DNA of 36,983 nucleotides from a virus: positions 1 to 36,983 of the IMG/VR virus record IMGVR_UViG_3300006802_000041, one strand, 5' to 3'. Made by a program: the position numbers and the translations under genes. Under the pieces are notes generated by a model, which saw only the letters and a list, made by a program, of their open reading frames with translations, was not told where the DNA came from and did no database searches. Positions within the stretch are counted from its first letter, which is position 1. Each line of letters starts with the position of its first letter. This document shows positions 12,591 to 21,004 of this stretch, piece after piece.

Positions 12591-12644
12591 TGGTCAGACC
12601 ACATAGATCCCAATAATAAGATATAGTCTTGTTGTTGGGTTTTT
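12591..12644 (+). promoter_or_regulatory. Accessory promoter copy 4 embedded in a terminator-like hairpin
   Basis: TGGTCAGACCA (12591-12601), 20 bp, TATAGT (12622-12627). A 13-bp RNA stem (CCCAATAATAAGA 12609-12621 with TCTTGTTGTTGGG 12627-12639, two G-U pairs) has the -10 as its loop and is followed by TTTTT. Read-through from 12263-12589 meets a terminator; transcripts begun here lack the left arm. Confidence 0.75.
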
Positions 12645-12662
12645 AGTTTATGAGGGTTGATT

Positions 12663-12857
12663 ATGGATAATATTGAGTTGGTATTCTTATCGTTAATTGT
12701 TGCGATTGCCTTGATTGCTGGAATTGGCTGGCATGTAGACGAATCAAGGGCTTCACTCTGCAATGACCTTGGGTTTGTTTATGTTGACAGGCAATGCATT
12801 GACGCTAAGGTGATAAGCATTGAACCAGGGAAAGCAGCGCCTAAAGGGGGTGAGTGA
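12663..12857 (+). CDS. Small membrane protein, 64 aa
   Basis: An N-terminal TM (LVFLSLIVAIALIAGIGW, about residues 6-24) is followed by a short domain with two Cys (SLCNDLGFVYVDRQCID), possibly disulfide-bonded in the periplasm. GAGGG lies 6 nt before the ATG at 12663. It is the first gene of accessory promoter copy 4. Confidence 0.65.
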   Translation: MDNIELVFLSLIVAIALIAGIGWHVDESRASLCNDLGFVYVDRQCIDAKVISIEPGKAAPKGGE

Positions 12858-12859
12858 TT

Positions 12860-13009
12860 ATGAAAGTATGGATTGTAATGTATCAAGTTGGGTGGGACGG
12901 ACTTGAACAAGTAAGCGGTGTATTCTCAACTGAGGAAAAAGCAGAGGATTACGTGAGCAAGCAAATAAGGCCACGTCAATATGAAATAAATGAGCACGAT
13001 GTAGATTAG
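12860..13009 (+). CDS. Small hypothetical protein, 49 aa
   Basis: MKVWIVMYQVGWDGLEQVSG then VFSTEEKAEDYV, ending EINEHDVD. The pattern W-x-V-x-Y followed by a strand and the helix STEEKAEDYV is typical of many tiny phage proteins of unknown function. GTGAG lies 5 nt before the ATG; a terminator follows. Confidence 0.7.
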   Translation: MKVWIVMYQVGWDGLEQVSGVFSTEEKAEDYVSKQIRPRQYEINEHDVD

Positions 13010-13023
13010 CCGGCTAAAACAAG

Positions 13024-13045
13024 ACCCCTTTCGAGGGGTTTTTTA
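13024..13045 (+). terminator. Rho-independent terminator before the structural region
   Basis: ACCCCT-TTCG-AGGGGT followed by TTTTTATT. It separates the accessory genes from the packaging operon. Confidence 0.9.
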
Positions 13046-13049
13046 TTGC

Positions 13050-13088
13050 CTGCGATTCTAGTGTATAATTAAGTTATCGCAGGGCGAT
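13050..13088 (+). promoter_or_regulatory. Putative late promoter with nested inverted repeats
   Basis: A perfect -10 TATAAT (13064-13069) with no good -35. It lies between the arms of CTGCGAT/ATCGCAG (13050-13056 with 13075-13081) and is followed by ATCGC-AGG-GCGAT (13076-13088), shared with 10985-11003. It would drive the packaging and head genes. Confidence 0.6.
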
Positions 13089-13107
13089 ATAATCAGTCAG
13101 GAGACTT

Positions 13108-13239
13108 ATGCTAACACTGGAAATGAAAATCACAGATTTACAACAATTCAATTATCTACTTGATTTAATCAGTAGGTATCAAGACCAATTGCCACAAGCT
13201 ATGATTGACGAGTTGCAAGAATTCGTTAAGGGTGGTTGA
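13108..13239 (+). CDS. Small helical protein upstream of terS, 43 aa
   Basis: MLTLEMKITDLQQFNYLLDL... ends QEFVKGG. AGGAG precedes the ATG. It consists of two predicted helices and its stop is one base from the terS start, so it is cotranslated with terminase. No family recognised. Confidence 0.7.
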   Translation: MLTLEMKITDLQQFNYLLDLISRYQDQLPQAMIDELQEFVKGG

Positions 13240-13240
13240 T

Positions 13241-13642
13241 ATGGCAGCATTAAGTAACACTAAGCATGAGAAGTTTTGCCAGGTGTGGCATGAGACTGGG
13301 AACAAGTCGGAGGCGTTTAGAAGCTCACATCCCAACTCGCTAAAGTGGAAGGATGAAACTGTTCACAACAAAGCCAGCGCACTAAGTAAGCGGGGTGAGG
13401 TAAAGGCTAGGTTCAAGCAATTGCAAGATGAAGCAATAAAAGGCCATAACATCACCATCGCAAGCCTCATAAAAGAGCTAGACGAGGCCAGAGCTGTTGC
13501 GCTTAGTGCTGAGACACCTCAAAGCTCTGCGGCCATCACAGCGACAATGAGCAAGGCTAAGCTGGTCGGGCTAGATAAGCACGTTATTGAGTTAAGCGCC
13601 AACATAGCAACACGGTCAACGATTGATGATTTCTACTCGTAA
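13241..13642 (+). CDS. terS: Terminase small subunit
   Basis: A 133-residue protein of the Terminase_2 type. The N-terminal helix-turn-helix region (NTKHEKFCQVWHETGNKSEAF...ASALSKRGEVKARF) matches the family consensus K.e.F...yl..gNatqAa..aGy, and a C-terminal helical part follows. It recognises the packaging site and recruits the large subunit. The ATG at 13241 is used rather than the upstream in-frame start, which lies inside the preceding gene. It overlaps terL by 17 nt. Confidence 0.85.
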   Translation: MAALSNTKHEKFCQVWHETGNKSEAFRSSHPNSLKWKDETVHNKASALSKRGEVKARFKQLQDEAIKGHNITIASLIKELDEARAVALSAETPQSSAAITATMSKAKLVGLDKHVIELSANIATRSTIDDFYS

Positions 13643-15011
13643 CCCTACACTCAACCCGAACCTAAAACAGTTCTGGAAAACCAGGCTTCTTGATGATGGT
13701 ACGCCAGTAACTATGCGAGTGCTTCATGGTGGCCGAATGTCCTCAAAGTCACATGATGCAGCAGGCATGGCAATAGCTAGGGCTAATCACCACGAGGAAA
13801 GGTTTCTGTGCACTCGCATGTACCAAAACAGAATTGCTGATTCGGTATACACATTGCTTAAAGATAAGATTTCGTACTTTGGCCTTGATAACAATTTCAA
13901 GGTTTACGCTGACGCCATTGAGCACAAGACGAATGGATCACTCTTTAGGTTTTACGGCATATCAAGAAACATCGAAGAGATTAAATCATTCGAGGGCGCG
14001 ACTGTCTGGTGGAACGAAGAGAGTCACAACCTAACAAAGAAGATGTTCACCACAATCAGACCGACTGTAATGCGTAACCCTGGCGCTGAGATGTGGTTTA
14101 CGCTAAATGGTCAGTTGGTTTCTGATTACTCTTGGCAAAGACTCGTAGAGAGTCCACCAAAAGGCGCTTTAGTTAGGCTGATAAATTATCCTGAAAATCC
14201 ATTTCTAACAGAGTCAGCAATCAGGGATATTGAGGCCGAATTTGAAGAGGACCCAGAGTTAGCGGAGCATATCTATTTAGGTGTCCCGCTTGCTGATGAC
14301 TCAAACAGTATTATCAAGCGAACATGGATTAATGCTTGTATCGATGCGCATCTAAAACTAGACATTGATATGACAGGCGCGTGCACTGTTGGCTATGACG
14401 TTGCGGACTGTGGTGAAGACAGAAACTGTGCCACTCGCTTTGATGGCTCGATAGCGGTTCATTTGGACGCATGGAAAGCGGCAGAGGATGAGCTAGATAA
14501 ATCATCATTAAGGGCGTTTGGCCATGTTATCAATAACGGCCTGCTGTCTTATGACTCTATCGGTGTCGGTGCTGGCGTTGGCGCGGTATTGAAGAAAGCA
14601 GGCAAAAAGAATTATTCAAAGTTCCAAGCTGGTGGCGCTGTGTTTAATCCTGATAAGCTTTATGCTCCAGGCATCACAAACAAGTCAAAGTTTGAAAACC
14701 TAAAGGCCCAAGCTTGGCGAGATGTTGCCGACAGGATGAGGAATACTTACAACGCAATCAACAACGGCAAACAATATAAGCCCGATGAGCTGATAAGCAT
14801 ATCAAGCGACATTAACCACCTTGAGTCGCTAAAAAGCGAGCTATGCGCCCCGCACGCTGACTATTCAAAGCGTGGGCTTGATATTGTCGAGAGCAAAAAG
14901 GATGTGAAGAAGCGGCTAGAGAAATCACACGACTTAGCTGATAGCTTTGTTATGGCTGCGTGTCCTCACCTTGTCAAGCGAAAGGCTGAGCGTTTAAATA
15001 TCGGGTATTGA
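13626..15011 (+). CDS. terL: Terminase large subunit
   Basis: A 461-residue Terminase_3/PBSX-type protein. It has a variant Walker A (LHGGRMSSKSHDAAG, about residue 33), a Walker B-like TVWWNEES (about residue 125), and a C-terminal RNase H-like nuclease with GYDVADCGEDRN and LLSYDSIGVGAG acidic motifs. It translocates DNA into the prohead and cuts it. This terminase class generally packages by headful, which fits a circularly permuted genome. Confidence 0.92.
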   Translation: MISTRNPTLNPNLKQFWKTRLLDDGTPVTMRVLHGGRMSSKSHDAAGMAIARANHHEERFLCTRMYQNRIADSVYTLLKDKISYFGLDNNFKVYADAIEHKTNGSLFRFYGISRNIEEIKSFEGATVWWNEESHNLTKKMFTTIRPTVMRNPGAEMWFTLNGQLVSDYSWQRLVESPPKGALVRLINYPENPFLTESAIRDIEAEFEEDPELAEHIYLGVPLADDSNSIIKRTWINACIDAHLKLDIDMTGACTVGYDVADCGEDRNCATRFDGSIAVHLDAWKAAEDELDKSSLRAFGHVINNGLLSYDSIGVGAGVGAVLKKAGKKNYSKFQAGGAVFNPDKLYAPGITNKSKFENLKAQAWRDVADRMRNTYNAINNGKQYKPDELISISSDINHLESLKSELCAPHADYSKRGLDIVESKKDVKKRLEKSHDLADSFVMAACPHLVKRKAERLNIGY

Positions 15012-15020
15012 TGATACAAT
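15012..15020 (+). promoter_or_regulatory. Extended -10 promoter (TGA-TACAAT)
   Basis: TGATACAAT directly after the terL stop and 27 bp before the next start. The same nine bases occur at 19296-19304 before the scaffold gene. No -35 is apparent. Confidence 0.4.
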
Positions 15021-15046
15021 GAATAAAATTTTAAAGGGTTAACGAA

Positions 15047-15475
15047 ATGACAACAGTTGCTTATAATCACAAAGACAAAGAGTTAGCATTTGATAGCAGG
15101 ATATGCGCAGACAACCATATAATTTCTGACGACTTCGATAAGTCCGTAAAGGTTGGCGGTGATACGTTCATTTTCGCTGGTGCCACGTGCCACTACAAGT
15201 TGTTTGCGGAAAACTTTGATGATGGCAAGGCGTGTGAGTTCGACTACAAGTGTCATGGACTTATGGTTCGAGACGGCAAGTGCTACTCAGTTGCACTGGA
15301 GGATGGCGTGTTTATAATGGACGAGCTTACGTATAATGACACTATAGGCTCTGGCAGTTGCTACGCTATGTCTGCCTTGGATTTCGGTAAAAGCGCCAAA
15401 GAGGCAATTGATTACGCATCAACAAGATGCAGCGCCACAGGCGGAACGGTAAGAGTTATTAAGGTTGGTGCATAA
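15047..15475 (+). CDS. HslV/proteasome-beta-like Ntn-hydrolase family protein
   Basis: A 142-residue protein: TTVAYNHKDKELAFDSRIC at the N-terminus, GDTFIFAGATCHYKLF, a central VRDGKCYSVALEDGVFIM, and the C-terminal TIGSGSCYAMSALDFGKSAKEAIDYA followed by TGGTVRVIKV. This is the phage proteasome/HslV-like fold. Removal of Met1 would expose Thr2 as the candidate nucleophile. The length fits a single-domain Ntn hydrolase. Position between terL and portal suggests a head-assembly or host-directed protease; activity is unproven. Its stop overlaps the portal start (TAATG). Confidence 0.75.
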   Translation: MTTVAYNHKDKELAFDSRICADNHIISDDFDKSVKVGGDTFIFAGATCHYKLFAENFDDGKACEFDYKCHGLMVRDGKCYSVALEDGVFIMDELTYNDTIGSGSCYAMSALDFGKSAKEAIDYASTRCSATGGTVRVIKVGA

Positions 15476-16992
15476 TGTCAAATAAATCAGAATTAAGAAC
15501 GGTTGACGATGAATATAGAGCGCATCTTCAGATGTGGCAAGAAATTGACGCATGTAACAAGGGCGCCAAATATGTTGTTGGCTTGGTAGGGTCGTTGCCT
15601 GCTCCATCTTACACAGTATCAAATGGAAGGCTCAAGTATGACCATCTAGATGACGAGTTAAGATTAAGGGCCCGAAATGTCGAGTATAACCGCAACCTAG
15701 CAAACAAGCAGCGCATTGAGGAATACTGGGCTAGAGGTCGGTTTTTCAATGCTGTCGGCAAAACAACCGAGTCATTCCACGGCATGATTTGGAGTAATCC
15801 AGCAGATAAAGACATTCAACCCAACATGGAAGAGGTCGCTGATAACATCACAGGCAGTGGATGGGATGTTGACGACTTAGCGAAGGATATCACCTACCAG
15901 TTAATCCTAAAAGGCCGATATGGCGCACTGGCTGACATGGCTGGAACCGATAGACAGCTAACAGCAGCCGAACAGTCAATGCCTGAATACCAGCCCAAGG
16001 TGATTACATATAAGCCGTCACAAATACTTAGAGCTTATGAAAAAGACGGTAAGTATATCGATATTAGGTTAAGTGAATGCGTAACAGAGCGAGTTGCAGG
16101 AACTTACGGCTACGAGGAAAAGGAATACACAAGGCGATTAGCAATTGAGGGCGGTGTTTACGTTAACCAACTGTTTGACGATAAAGACGAGCTAATTGAA
16201 GAAACGTTTCCACGCGCTAACGGTAAACCGTTTACTGAAATACCATTTGTATTTTTTGGCTCAGATAAAAACACTGCTGAATACTCGCGCCCGCCAATGT
16301 TCGATTTAGCGCACATCAACATGGGTCATTTCGTACTTGATTGTGATAACAGGGATAACCTGCATTACCACGGGCAGGGTACAACGGTTGTGACTACTGA
16401 CATGGAGTCGTACGAATTTGACGCCATGAACCCTGCTGGCTTAGATACTGGCGCAAAGGGTAAGAACGTCTTAAAGAAAGGCGATGACATTAAGCTCGTC
16501 CAGCTAGATGCTACTGGTGCAATCTCCGCTGAAATGCTAAGAGATGAAGATAGGATGATTAAGGCGGGCGCCCAAATCATTCAGCCTAATGGCTCGGCAA
16601 TGACGCTAGGTCAGAAGAAAATCGAATCTAATTCATCGCTATCGACACTTGCCAGAATCTCGCACAACACAAGCGCGGGTATTGAGCAGCTGTTTGATTA
16701 TCTGTGCCAGTTTAAAGGTGTTGAGAACACCAGCACATACAAGGTTAATTCCAAGTTCATCACTGACGAGATGACTCCAGAGCTGATTAATGCTCAGATA
16801 GCCATGGTCCAGGGTGGTGTGCTGCCTGCTGTTACATTAAACGAGACGGCAAGACGCGCAGGGCTGACCACTTTTGACGATGAGCAAATCGCTGATGAGT
16901 TGTTGAGAGATGGTGAAAGTCTAACTGGTGATATCGAAGAGGTCGCAAGGCTAAGGGCTGAGCTAGAAGCGTTAAGGGCTGGCCAGGAGTAA
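15475..16992 (+). CDS. Portal protein (DUF4055 family)
   Basis: A 505-residue protein with the DUF4055 portal pattern: DEYRAHLQMWQEIDACNKGAKYV near the start, RARFFNAVGKT-like and FHGMIWSNPAD around residues 90-115, GRYGALADM, RPPMFDLAHINMGHF, and the QIIQPNGSAMTLGQ segment. Portals form the dodecameric DNA gate at the capsid vertex. It follows terL and the HslV-like gene, and ends at a bidirectional terminator before the inverted cargo gene. Confidence 0.88.
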   Translation: MSNKSELRTVDDEYRAHLQMWQEIDACNKGAKYVVGLVGSLPAPSYTVSNGRLKYDHLDDELRLRARNVEYNRNLANKQRIEEYWARGRFFNAVGKTTESFHGMIWSNPADKDIQPNMEEVADNITGSGWDVDDLAKDITYQLILKGRYGALADMAGTDRQLTAAEQSMPEYQPKVITYKPSQILRAYEKDGKYIDIRLSECVTERVAGTYGYEEKEYTRRLAIEGGVYVNQLFDDKDELIEETFPRANGKPFTEIPFVFFGSDKNTAEYSRPPMFDLAHINMGHFVLDCDNRDNLHYHGQGTTVVTTDMESYEFDAMNPAGLDTGAKGKNVLKKGDDIKLVQLDATGAISAEMLRDEDRMIKAGAQIIQPNGSAMTLGQKKIESNSSLSTLARISHNTSAGIEQLFDYLCQFKGVENTSTYKVNSKFITDEMTPELINAQIAMVQGGVLPAVTLNETARRAGLTTFDDEQIADELLRDGESLTGDIEEVARLRAELEALRAGQE

Positions 16993-16996
16993 ATAA

Positions 16997-17022
16997 AAAG
17001 CCCCTTAATCGGGGCTTTCTTT
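16997..17022. terminator. Bidirectional terminator between portal and inverted cargo gene
   Basis: AAAGCCCC-TTAATC-GGGGCTTT with T-rich flanks on both strands. It ends rightward portal transcription and leftward transcription of 17025-18074. Confidence 0.9.
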
Positions 17023-17024
17023 TA

Positions 17025-18074
17025 TCACTTATACTCCTCTCCAAAATATTCAGTCTTATCATCGTAAGCCTTAGCTTGTGACGGTGTCAGCTTACGGTAG
17101 TTTGCATCGTACAGCCTTTCGAGGTGGAGAACTATTGCCGAGGCATGTTCGTTAGCATTGTACTCCAAATCAATGGAGAGCCTGCAATCTAGCTGTGCCA
17201 TCTCATCAATAGCTTTTTCGCGCTCTGATTTGATTGGTTGGAATTTAAGCCTATTTAAATTATATAGGTTCGAGTGCTCATTGTTGTCCATGTGCGCCCA
17301 TATCTGCGTCTTATCTTCGTTGTAAGCAATAACCTTTAATGTTCTGTGAAAGCTTTCATCTTCAAATTCAGATCTCCAGCAAAATGCAGTATCAGCACCA
17401 ACTGGCGGCAATTCACCTGCATCTGCCATGGCTTGTGTGAATACCGGCTTGCTTTCAGTCATAGCCTCAAACGCCTCTTTTTCTTCTGGAGTTTCGGTTT
17501 GGGTTGTCGATTGGTTTAGTGATGGGCGCCATTTGACTACTGGGTTAGCCAAGCCTCGAGTTACCCCGTCAAACATTATATTGCCAGAGTGAGCAATCAT
17601 TACTGCACCGTCCTTGTACTTAACTTCAACCTTTCCAACAAACTCAGGCTTCTCGCCTGTGTTTGTGCGCCATACGAATGATTCGGGAACTCCATAATCC
17701 CACATGCAAGATGAATTAAATGATAAAGGAGCGCCAATGTGATAGTTATTACCCTCGTCACCCTCAACAAAAACCAATCCAGCATTTTTAAAATCGCCTA
17801 CTGTTTTCATATTGCTTTCCTTTTCAGGAATCCATTTAGCTTCTGACATTTCGGCAACGCATTGGTTGAATTCTTCCTCCATACACACAAAAGCGACATC
17901 ATATCTTCCGCGCTTTGTTTCGTCGCGTGTATACCTGACGAAAGAGCCAATCTTAACATCAGCACAATATTCATTTGTGATCACCTGCATCAAAAACGGC
18001 CCATCAACCCCGCCATTCCTTGCGTTGTAGAAATCACCTTCTAACTCATTAACCGCATCAACTACTGTTTTCAT
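17025..18074 (-). CDS. Leftward cargo (moron-like) protein, 349 aa, function unknown
   Basis: A soluble protein encoded against the structural operon. MKTVVDAVNELEGDF at the N-terminus is partly echoed near residue 88 (MKTVGDFKNAGLVF), suggesting two related domains; the middle contains TETPEEKEAFEAM and FTQAMADAGELPPVGAD, and the C-terminus is helical. I do not recognise a catalytic motif. AAGGAG precedes the ATG. Accessory promoter copy 5 and a terminator make it a self-contained unit inserted between portal and MuF-like genes. Confidence 0.8.
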   Translation of the reverse strand: MKTVVDAVNELEGDFYNARNGGVDGPFLMQVITNEYCADVKIGSFVRYTRDETKRGRYDVAFVCMEEEFNQCVAEMSEAKWIPEKESNMKTVGDFKNAGLVFVEGDEGNNYHIGAPLSFNSSCMWDYGVPESFVWRTNTGEKPEFVGKVEVKYKDGAVMIAHSGNIMFDGVTRGLANPVVKWRPSLNQSTTQTETPEEKEAFEAMTESKPVFTQAMADAGELPPVGADTAFCWRSEFEDESFHRTLKVIAYNEDKTQIWAHMDNNEHSNLYNLNRLKFQPIKSEREKAIDEMAQLDCRLSIDLEYNANEHASAIVLHLERLYDANYRKLTPSQAKAYDDKTEYFGEEYK

Positions 18075-18100
18075 AAATCACTCCTTTTTAAGTTGAGTAC

Positions 18101-18137
18101 ATTGTATGCTAAAATTAATCAATTAGTGGTCAGACCA
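18101..18137 (-). promoter_or_regulatory. Accessory promoter module copy 5 (TGGTCTGACCA, 20 bp, TACAAT)
   Basis: Minus-strand TGGTCTGACCA (18137-18127), 20 bp, TACAAT (18106-18101), driving 17025-18074. On the plus strand an extended -10, TGC-TAAAAT (18107-18115), overlaps it and could restart the structural operon; the palindrome would then lie just past its start site, so binding could activate leftward and block rightward transcription. Confidence 0.75.
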
Positions 18138-18146
18138 GTGCAAACG

Positions 18147-19298
18147 ATGAGCTCAGAAATATTAACAACAATGACAACACAGCAAACCGCCAATCTTCAG
18201 CGTGTGGCTAAAAAGGTCGGCGCTGATATCGTGCCTTATCTAAAGCGCATTGAGTCTGGCGTCGAAGATATATTGCGGCCTTACTACGACAAGACGATAA
18301 CGGCTAAGCGACAGGAGAAGATCCTAAAGGAAATAGATGAGCTTACTAACTTTGAGTATAGCGAATACCTAAAAGACTACGATGCAAGTATGAAAGCTAT
18401 CGGTGTCGAGGAGGTCGCAGCATCAACCTTGGCGCTAGATGTTGCCATTGAGTCAGATGTTGATATCAACCAGCCTAAAAAGTCAGACGTTAACCATGCT
18501 GTAATTGCCACACCGATACAGCAAGGCGACAAAAGCTGGACAACATACAAAGGTATCCAGTCTGCATTTAAAAGCCAGTACGTTGAGGAAATTAACTCTG
18601 CTGTGCTTGTTTCTATGCAGGGCGCCGACGATGGCAAAGAGGTTGCTGATGCCGCCTACACACAATTGCACTACACCGGGAGAAAGGCTAGTAAGTCTGT
18701 ATTAGACCGCTCGCGCAGGTCTGCCGACTCTATGGCTATCACAACGACTAACCATGTGGCCAATGTTACACGGGTGCAATTCGGAGAGGCTAACAAGCAT
18801 CTTGTTAAAGGCTACGTGTTTATTGCTGTCCTGGATTCTTCAACCTCAACCACATGCAGAAACGGAGATCAAACCACTATGAGCGCTGATAATCCGAAGT
18901 TCTCAGCATGGTCCCCTCCGCGTCATAGAGGATGCAGAAGCGCGCTATCTTACGATGTTGACGACAGGTATAAGCTAGACGAAGATTCAACCAAGCGAGC
19001 GTCATCATTCAGAATTGATGGATCGCAAGACCCGAGGCCAGTGTCGAGCAAAGGTACTTATTACGACAATATATCAAGCATGTATAAAAGCGGTAAGATG
19101 TCTGCGGAAGATATGGATCAAATACTGGGCGCGTCACTTGGCAAGGCGTTCCGTAAAGGGCTGAAAGATGGCACTCTTACGCCTGATTCATTCGCTAAAA
19201 TGACAGTTGATAGCTTGTACCAGCCGCTGACACTTAAACAAATGTCAGAGCGTAATAATGCTCTAGGTGAGATATTACGTAAACAAAACAAAACCTGA
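18147..19298 (+). CDS. MuF-like minor head protein
   Basis: A 383-residue protein. The C-terminal half has the Mu F head-morphogenesis signature: AITTTNHVANVTRVQF, VFIAVLDSSTSTTCRNGDQTTMS and WSPPRHRGCRSAL with conserved Cys/His. Members are minor capsid proteins that help assemble the head and may be ejected. In-frame codons reach back to a TTG at 18093, but that would place the operator inside the gene; the ATG at 18147 is preferred despite a weak ribosome site. Confidence 0.85.
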   Translation: MSSEILTTMTTQQTANLQRVAKKVGADIVPYLKRIESGVEDILRPYYDKTITAKRQEKILKEIDELTNFEYSEYLKDYDASMKAIGVEEVAASTLALDVAIESDVDINQPKKSDVNHAVIATPIQQGDKSWTTYKGIQSAFKSQYVEEINSAVLVSMQGADDGKEVADAAYTQLHYTGRKASKSVLDRSRRSADSMAITTTNHVANVTRVQFGEANKHLVKGYVFIAVLDSSTSTTCRNGDQTTMSADNPKFSAWSPPRHRGCRSALSYDVDDRYKLDEDSTKRASSFRIDGSQDPRPVSSKGTYYDNISSMYKSGKMSAEDMDQILGASLGKAFRKGLKDGTLTPDSFAKMTVDSLYQPLTLKQMSERNNALGEILRKQNKT

Positions 19299-19304
19299 TA
19301 CAAT
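19296..19304 (+). promoter_or_regulatory. Extended -10 promoter (TGA-TACAAT) before the scaffold gene
   Basis: Identical to 15012-15020. A small hairpin GAGGC-AGA-GCCTC lies between it and the scaffold ribosome site. Confidence 0.4.
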
Positions 19305-19352
19305 ATTGCAAACAACCGAGGCAGAGCCTCTTAACAATCCTTGGAGGATTAC

Positions 19353-19994
19353 ATGGACTTATCGACAATTGAAGGCTTAACCCCTGAGCAATCAGAGGCA
19401 ATCCTTGAGATGCACAACAAAGAGACTGAAGGGCTAAAAACTAATCGTGATGCCTTTCGCTCTGAAAAGGAAGCGGCAGCAGCAAAGGCGACTGAAAACG
19501 CGCAGGCGGCAGAGGCGGCTCGGCAGGAGTTAGTTAGCAAGGAGCAAGAATTGCTAAAAGCTCAAGGTGACATGGAAGGCTACCGCAAAAGCGTAGAGGC
19601 TGAATTTGCTAAACGTGAAGCAGTACAGAAAGAGCTAACCGAAAAGGCTCAGAATGCATTATTAGAGCGTGATAAAACATCTGCAATGGCAGAACTCCAA
19701 GGCTTGCTTCATCCCGACCGAGCCTATGCTGGCAAGGTCATGTTGTCAAATGCGCTAAATGTTAGTTATAATGACGAAGGAAAGGCGAATTTCACATTTT
19801 CACACAATGGTGAAGTAGTAGCCGATAGTGTCGAATCTTTCAAAAGCTGGGCGGCTGAAAATTCAGACTATAAACAAGTTTTACGTGGTGTTGATTCTGG
19901 CGGGGCTGGAGTAACACAATCAAGCGGCGGAACATCTGCTGGTGATTCAGTTCAATCAAGACTCAGCCAACGGCTTAAAGCCCAAGGCATTTAA
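19353..19994 (+). CDS. Capsid scaffolding protein
   Basis: A 213-residue protein: a long Ala/Glu/Lys-rich coiled coil (residues 20-120), then a small domain (LLHPDRAYAGKVMLSNALNV) and a Gly/Ser-rich linker ending in a basic helix (SRLSQRLKAQGI), the usual capsid-binding tail of scaffolds. GGAGG lies before the ATG at 19353. It sits immediately upstream of the major capsid gene. Confidence 0.8.
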   Translation: MDLSTIEGLTPEQSEAILEMHNKETEGLKTNRDAFRSEKEAAAAKATENAQAAEAARQELVSKEQELLKAQGDMEGYRKSVEAEFAKREAVQKELTEKAQNALLERDKTSAMAELQGLLHPDRAYAGKVMLSNALNVSYNDEGKANFTFSHNGEVVADSVESFKSWAAENSDYKQVLRGVDSGGAGVTQSSGGTSAGDSVQSRLSQRLKAQGI

Positions 19995-20013
19995 TTAAAC
20001 AGGAAGGTAAATC

Positions 20014-20994
20014 ATGGCTTTAAGTAATATGAATGTGTATGACGCAGAAATCTATACAACTACTATCGAGCTTCTAGGTCAAAAACTAGACGCTTTTAAC
20101 GCTGCCTCAGGCGGAACAATTGTTCTTGACGCAAATGCCTGGCGCGGTAACTACACAAAAGAATCCTTCTTTCAGCAATTAGCAGGGGCTCAGCGCCGAG
20201 TTGATCGCAATGTTGCTAATGCTGCTCAAGCTGGCACCAATCTAGCCATGGGTGAGTTTGGTGGAGTTAAAGTTGCAGGTGGATTTGGTCCAGTTATTTT
20301 TGAGCCTTCTCAAATGACTTGGTTAATGCAAGATCCTGGCACTGCAATCATGGTTATCGCTGAAGGCTTCGCAGATGCGTTATTGGCTGACCAGCTTAAC
20401 ACTGCCGTTGGCGCTGCTGTTGCCGCTGTAGAGAATCAGGCTGCATTGGTTAATGATGTTTCGGCGCTTACTGCTGGTGCTGGCGCGCTAACGTCTAAGG
20501 TGCTTAACGGTTCTCACTTTAAGTTTGGTGATGCTGCTAGTATGTTGCGTGCTGATATTATGCATTCAAAAGGCAACGAGGTTTTAATCAACAACGCACT
20601 TGATAACGGTGAGCGTCTATTTGACTCGTCTAATGTTACTGTTGTGTCAATCCTCGGTAAGTTGATGGTTGTATCTGACATCCCTGCTCTACTTGTTGCC
20701 GGTACTCCTAACAAGGTTAAGGTGTTGTCTGTTACTGTTGGTGGTATCGTTGTTGATAACGCGACTGACATTATCACCAACATGGAAACCAGTAACGGCC
20801 AGAAGCGCATAGAAACCTCTTGGCAGGCTGACTATACATTCGGCCTACGCCTTAAGGGTTACAAGTGGGACGAGGCTAACGGTGGATCGTCTCCTGCTGA
20901 TGCTGACTTGTTCACAGGCTCGAATTGGACGCTTGCGATGGCAGACGCTAAGCACACGCTAGGCACTCTAGCTATCGCTGACGCTGACCAGTAA
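20014..20994 (+). CDS. Major capsid protein
   Basis: A 326-residue protein. Its position after the scaffold, strong ribosome site (CAGGAAGG), size and composition (Ala/Gly/Asn-rich, Cys-poor) fit a coat protein. The C-terminal KGYKWDEANGGSSPADADLFTGSNW resembles the end of a known marine and enterobacterial phage capsid family. The HK97 fold is assumed from the family, not seen directly. Confidence 0.85.
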   Translation: MALSNMNVYDAEIYTTTIELLGQKLDAFNAASGGTIVLDANAWRGNYTKESFFQQLAGAQRRVDRNVANAAQAGTNLAMGEFGGVKVAGGFGPVIFEPSQMTWLMQDPGTAIMVIAEGFADALLADQLNTAVGAAVAAVENQAALVNDVSALTAGAGALTSKVLNGSHFKFGDAASMLRADIMHSKGNEVLINNALDNGERLFDSSNVTVVSILGKLMVVSDIPALLVAGTPNKVKVLSVTVGGIVVDNATDIITNMETSNGQKRIETSWQADYTFGLRLKGYKWDEANGGSSPADADLFTGSNWTLAMADAKHTLGTLAIADADQ

Positions 20995-21004
20995 GGGGTA
21001 AGGG

